Origin: Paenibacillus sp. JCM 10914
GTDB lineage: Bacteria > Bacillota > Bacilli > Paenibacillales > Paenibacillaceae
Direction of reading: 5' to 3'
DNA length: 64,000 nucleotides
Assembly: GCF_001315105.1 (NCBI RefSeq)
Contig: NZ_BAZR01000019.1
Span: 1 to 64,000, forward strand
Made by a program: the position numbers and the translations under genes. Below the pieces are notes generated by a model. The model was given only the letters and a program-made list of their open reading frames with translations. It was not told where the DNA came from and did no database searches. Positions 61,725 through 64,000 of the stretch are shown here, piece after piece. Positions within the stretch are counted from its first letter, which is position 1; each line of letters begins with the position of its first letter.

Positions 61725-62072
61725 ATGATTAGCGTTGAATATGGTGCACGGTGGCCGATTAAGTTCGAATCATTTCCTGCGGACGAGGTTCCGGAGCTTT
61801 ATGAAGGTCTTATCGAGTTTGTCGGCAGCCGGATAGGTATCGAGACATGGCGCGGAATGGACGACGTTAAGAAATGCCGGCTAATCGAAAAAATCACGAT
61901 CGAGTTCTGTAAAGAAACATCGCCTAAGAAGACGTACGGAGTCGGACAGGCTATGGTGCGCGGCGGCATTATTGAAGCACTGGACATTTTCGGGGGAGGC
62001 GGTACGGAATGGTTAATGACGTTGTTGTCGAGGCGTGGATCGAGCCAGTCGGAAATTACCAACGAAGAGTGA
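61725..62072 (+). CDS. hypothetical phage protein
   Basis: 115 residues, mixed helix and strand, with a Gly-rich stretch (GGGGTEWL). Start 61725 follows GAGGAGGAG; an earlier in-frame ATG at 61680 would overlap the Cys-rich gene. No family recognised. Its 3' end overlaps the next gene by 64 bp in another frame. Confidence 0.65.
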   Translation: MISVEYGARWPIKFESFPADEVPELYEGLIEFVGSRIGIETWRGMDDVKKCRLIEKITIEFCKETSPKKTYGVGQAMVRGGIIEALDIFGGGGTEWLMTLLSRRGSSQSEITNEE

Positions 62073-62191
62073 TATTGCGCAATAAAAACGGGGACACCAC
62101 CTCGATTTTGTTTGGCGATTCTATCACGGAAAAATCAATGATATTTCGGGCGTTGATGTTGGCGTCATTTAAACGGAGGAATGCGAAATGA
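62009..62191 (+). CDS. 60-residue hypothetical phage protein
   Basis: VNDVVVEAWIEPVGNYQRRV then ILRNKNGDTTSILFG: beta-rich, then a C-terminal helix (MIFRALMLASFKRR). Site GGGGGAGGCGG. Stop overlaps the next start (ATGA). Confidence 0.6.
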   Translation: MVNDVVVEAWIEPVGNYQRRVILRNKNGDTTSILFGDSITEKSMIFRALMLASFKRRNAK

Positions 62192-62517
62192 GAAGAGAAG
62201 TTTGGACGGGAATTAAAGACGAGGATATGTCAGAGGTATACTCGCGCATCGGCCCTAGCCTGAGCAAATCACCGGTCACGCAACCGAAGCCAAAGCGAGA
62301 GAAAGAGAAATCCAGTCGCCGGCAAGGTAAAGTGCGTATGTTCAACTCGGAAAAGAACTACGGCTTCGTTCGCAGTAGGAAAGATGATTTTTTCTTTCAT
62401 ATATCATCAGCGGAAGATCCAGGACTTTCTTATGTACTGCCTGGTGAACTTGTAACGTTTGAAATCGGTGAAGACAAGCAAGGGCGTCCGATTGCGGTCA
62501 AGGTGAAGTTAGCGTGA
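62188..62517 (+). CDS. cold-shock domain protein of the prophage
   Basis: 109 residues. A basic linker precedes a cold-shock domain: GKVRMFNSEKNYGFV with RNP1 (NYGFV) and FFFHIS as RNP2. Likely a single-stranded nucleic-acid chaperone or antiterminator for phage RNA. Overlaps both neighbours by ATGA and GTGA. Confidence 0.82.
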   Translation: MRREVWTGIKDEDMSEVYSRIGPSLSKSPVTQPKPKREKEKSSRRQGKVRMFNSEKNYGFVRSRKDDFFFHISSAEDPGLSYVLPGELVTFEIGEDKQGRPIAVKVKLA

Positions 62518-62960
62518 GGCCGTTATTTCAAGCAGTCATTACGGAAATTGGCTCGACGAAACTTATCGCAATCAACTATTTCGATGAAAGCGGCGCTCAT
62601 GCAGACCAGATAATTCGCGGATTGGATGGAGTAGAGGAACTCGCAATTATTGACGTGGTACTCGAAACTATGCGCTTGCACAAGGTTGATACAGTGGACG
62701 TCGAGACAGATAACGACATCTTGTTTAAGTTGTTTCTTCCCGTGCCAGGCGTACATACATCGTTGGTCCCATCAAGTGCGCTAAGTGGCTTGCACCAGCA
62801 TTTGTCGCAAGGATCGCCGATTTATCCGATCCTTGCGGAAATATGTGCGGAAGATGAACCGGAAGAAGAAGCCGAAGAATTTGAAGAAGTACCGGAGCTG
62901 CGAAAGCCGTGGTATATCCGGATAATCCAATACATTAAAGGAGTGTTTTTGAATGATTAA
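62514..62960 (+). CDS. hypothetical phage protein with RNase H-like start
   Basis: 148 residues. A repetitive ALTD-like strand pair (LIAINYFDESGAHADQII; VDTVDVETDN) then an acidic stretch (EDEPEEEAEEFEEVPE) and a basic hydrophobic end. No firm family. GTG start overlapping the cold-shock gene. Confidence 0.6.
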   Translation: MRPLFQAVITEIGSTKLIAINYFDESGAHADQIIRGLDGVEELAIIDVVLETMRLHKVDTVDVETDNDILFKLFLPVPGVHTSLVPSSALSGLHQHLSQGSPIYPILAEICAEDEPEEEAEEFEEVPELRKPWYIRIIQYIKGVFLND

Positions 62961-63588
62961 GTGGGAATTGAAAGAGAAGTTTGATAAGCAAGATGCACGT
63001 TTTACCGAGCTACGAAGCAAACATGACGGATTAGTTAGGGAAGCCGAGCAAAAGGTCGCGGAACTCGTCGCGGAGAAACAGCAGATTCTTATCCGGGAGT
63101 TTGACGGTGGAGACGTAACTGCGGAACGGGCCACGATTACAAAAGAAATTGAAACTGCAGAAAAAGCCGTACAGGAAGCGAAAAGTGTCCGAGATGCAGC
63201 GTTCACATACTCGACAGAGAAATCGCGAGAGGGTCGTATCACCGCATTGGACCTGACGATGGACTGGAACAACAAAGTCATTCCGGAGATCCGCGAGAAA
63301 GAGCTTAAGCCGATTGTTGAACGGATGGAAGCCGCCCGGGCCGCTATGTATAACGCTCTGCTGGATTACTATGTCCTCGTAGATAAGTATGATTCCCAAC
63401 GCCGGGAGGTTGTGGAACTTGAACAAAGAGACTCAGACCAATGTCGAAGAATGTCTTACGCAGTCCATTCAATCGAGCAAGAATATAATCTTCCACTCGT
63501 AACATCCGCGGACCTAACTCAGATTAAGAGGAGCCGGGCACTGCCTAACGGGATTGAACGTAAACCAACCGAGAAAGGAGTGAAGTAA
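62953..63588 (+). CDS. coiled-coil hypothetical phage protein
   Basis: 211 residues dominated by long charged helices (EAEQKVAELVAEKQQILIRE; ATITKEIETAEKAVQEAKSV). Soluble, probably oligomeric. No family recognised. Overlaps the upstream gene by 8 bp; its stop is followed by the next start after 1 bp. Confidence 0.65.
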   Translation: MIKWELKEKFDKQDARFTELRSKHDGLVREAEQKVAELVAEKQQILIREFDGGDVTAERATITKEIETAEKAVQEAKSVRDAAFTYSTEKSREGRITALDLTMDWNNKVIPEIREKELKPIVERMEAARAAMYNALLDYYVLVDKYDSQRREVVELEQRDSDQCRRMSYAVHSIEQEYNLPLVTSADLTQIKRSRALPNGIERKPTEKGVK

Positions 63589-63589
63589 A

Positions 63590-64000
63590 TTGAAACTCGA
63601 AACAACCTTCGCAAATCTACAGGAAATGAAAGTTATGTCCACCGGCAATCCGGAAAAGATCGCTGCCTATACGATGGCAGAGCGCCGGTATAAAGACACC
63701 ATAGCGGAACTATTCCACGAGGATGCTGGCGTCGAGTTTCACGAACACCCGTCAGAATCGTACGTTACCGATTTAGAAACCAAGGCGGCGGAAAGCGGAG
63801 ACCCAACCGATAAAGCACGCGCCGCCATTCTGCGCGATAGACTTGATTACTATGACGCCGAGAAGACTAAGCATTTCGATTGGCGGATTAGCCGCGAACG
63901 GTTCCGTAAATTACTCGTCGAAGGCGGGAAAGTAACGGGCGCTGACGTTCAGGAGGCGTACAGGTTGGCAAAACATACTCCTAGCGTCGAATTGATGAGT
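63590..64000 (+). CDS. hypothetical phage protein, runs off the window
   Basis: At least 137 residues from a TTG after AAAGGAGTGAAG, open to the window edge. Helical and charged (IAAYTMAERRYKDTIAELFH; RDRLDYYDAEKTKHFDWRIS). May be a minor structural or recombination-associated protein; no family recognised. Confidence 0.6.
   Translation, partial: MKLETTFANLQEMKVMSTGNPEKIAAYTMAERRYKDTIAELFHEDAGVEFHEHPSESYVTDLETKAAESGDPTDKARAAILRDRLDYYDAEKTKHFDWRISRERFRKLLVEGGKVTGADVQEAYRLAKHTPSVELMS

Noticed and set aside
52411..64000. CRISPR array in the accessory region
   Set aside because: Repeats found are inverted or in pairs, not a regular series of direct repeats with spacers; no cas-like gene is present.

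Overview
The window looks like the chromosome of a Paenibacillus-type, endospore-forming low-GC Gram-positive. The reasons are a trnD-like tRNA cluster, Lia envelope-stress genes, spore proteins (SspI, two alpha/beta SASPs, YlbJ, YunB, a LytH-like peptidase, YjcZ), T-box and S-box leaders, Gram-positive ribosome binding sites, and the futalosine-pathway enzyme MqnE. Neighbour order around lytH-lipA-yutD and nifU-yuzB-yutJ-erpA matches the B. subtilis yun/yut region.

Layout. 0.05-1.8 kb: seventeen tRNA genes ending in a terminator. 2.1-2.6 kb: MgtC-like protein. 2.7-7.7 kb: an expanded lia/psp locus (LiaI-like, PspA/LiaH, PspC, a 29-codon microprotein, second PspA/LiaH, LiaF, LiaS, LiaR). 7.8-25 kb: housekeeping and sporulation genes (ywmB, zwf, prfC, sspI, ktr, an rRNA methyltransferase, an SRPBCC/ArsR pair, yunB, lytH, lipA, yutD, nadK, ylbJ, globin, M3 peptidase). 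25-44 kb: SASPs, aldose epimerase, T-box-trpS, ctaB and sco, PBP, flippase, ctaA and a decayed ubiD. 44.9-47.8 kb: SAM-riboswitch metNIQ. 48-52.4 kb: Fe-S and menaquinone genes.

52.6-64 kb (continuing past the end) is the early region of a prophage or prophage-like element. It has a tyrosine integrase, a broken replication-organiser gene, a holin-like type I toxin, an orphan HicB, a second AT-richer module (another tyrosine recombinase plus an FRG-domain protein), a Cro/CI-like repressor with paired operators, three consecutive sigma-70-like proteins, and a chain of tightly overlapping small genes. A 68-bp inverted repeat (65/68 identical) brackets about 5.6 kb of this region, with both arms directed outward.

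Seven conserved chromosomal genes (liaS, zwf, lytH, lipA, a transglutaminase gene, a PBP gene, a flippase gene) are each split by a frameshift that one missing base would explain. The shared direction suggests uncorrected sequencing deletions rather than seven real pseudogenes. The ubiD remnant looks truly decayed.

All calls come from reading the sequence. No database search was run; family names rest on motif recognition.
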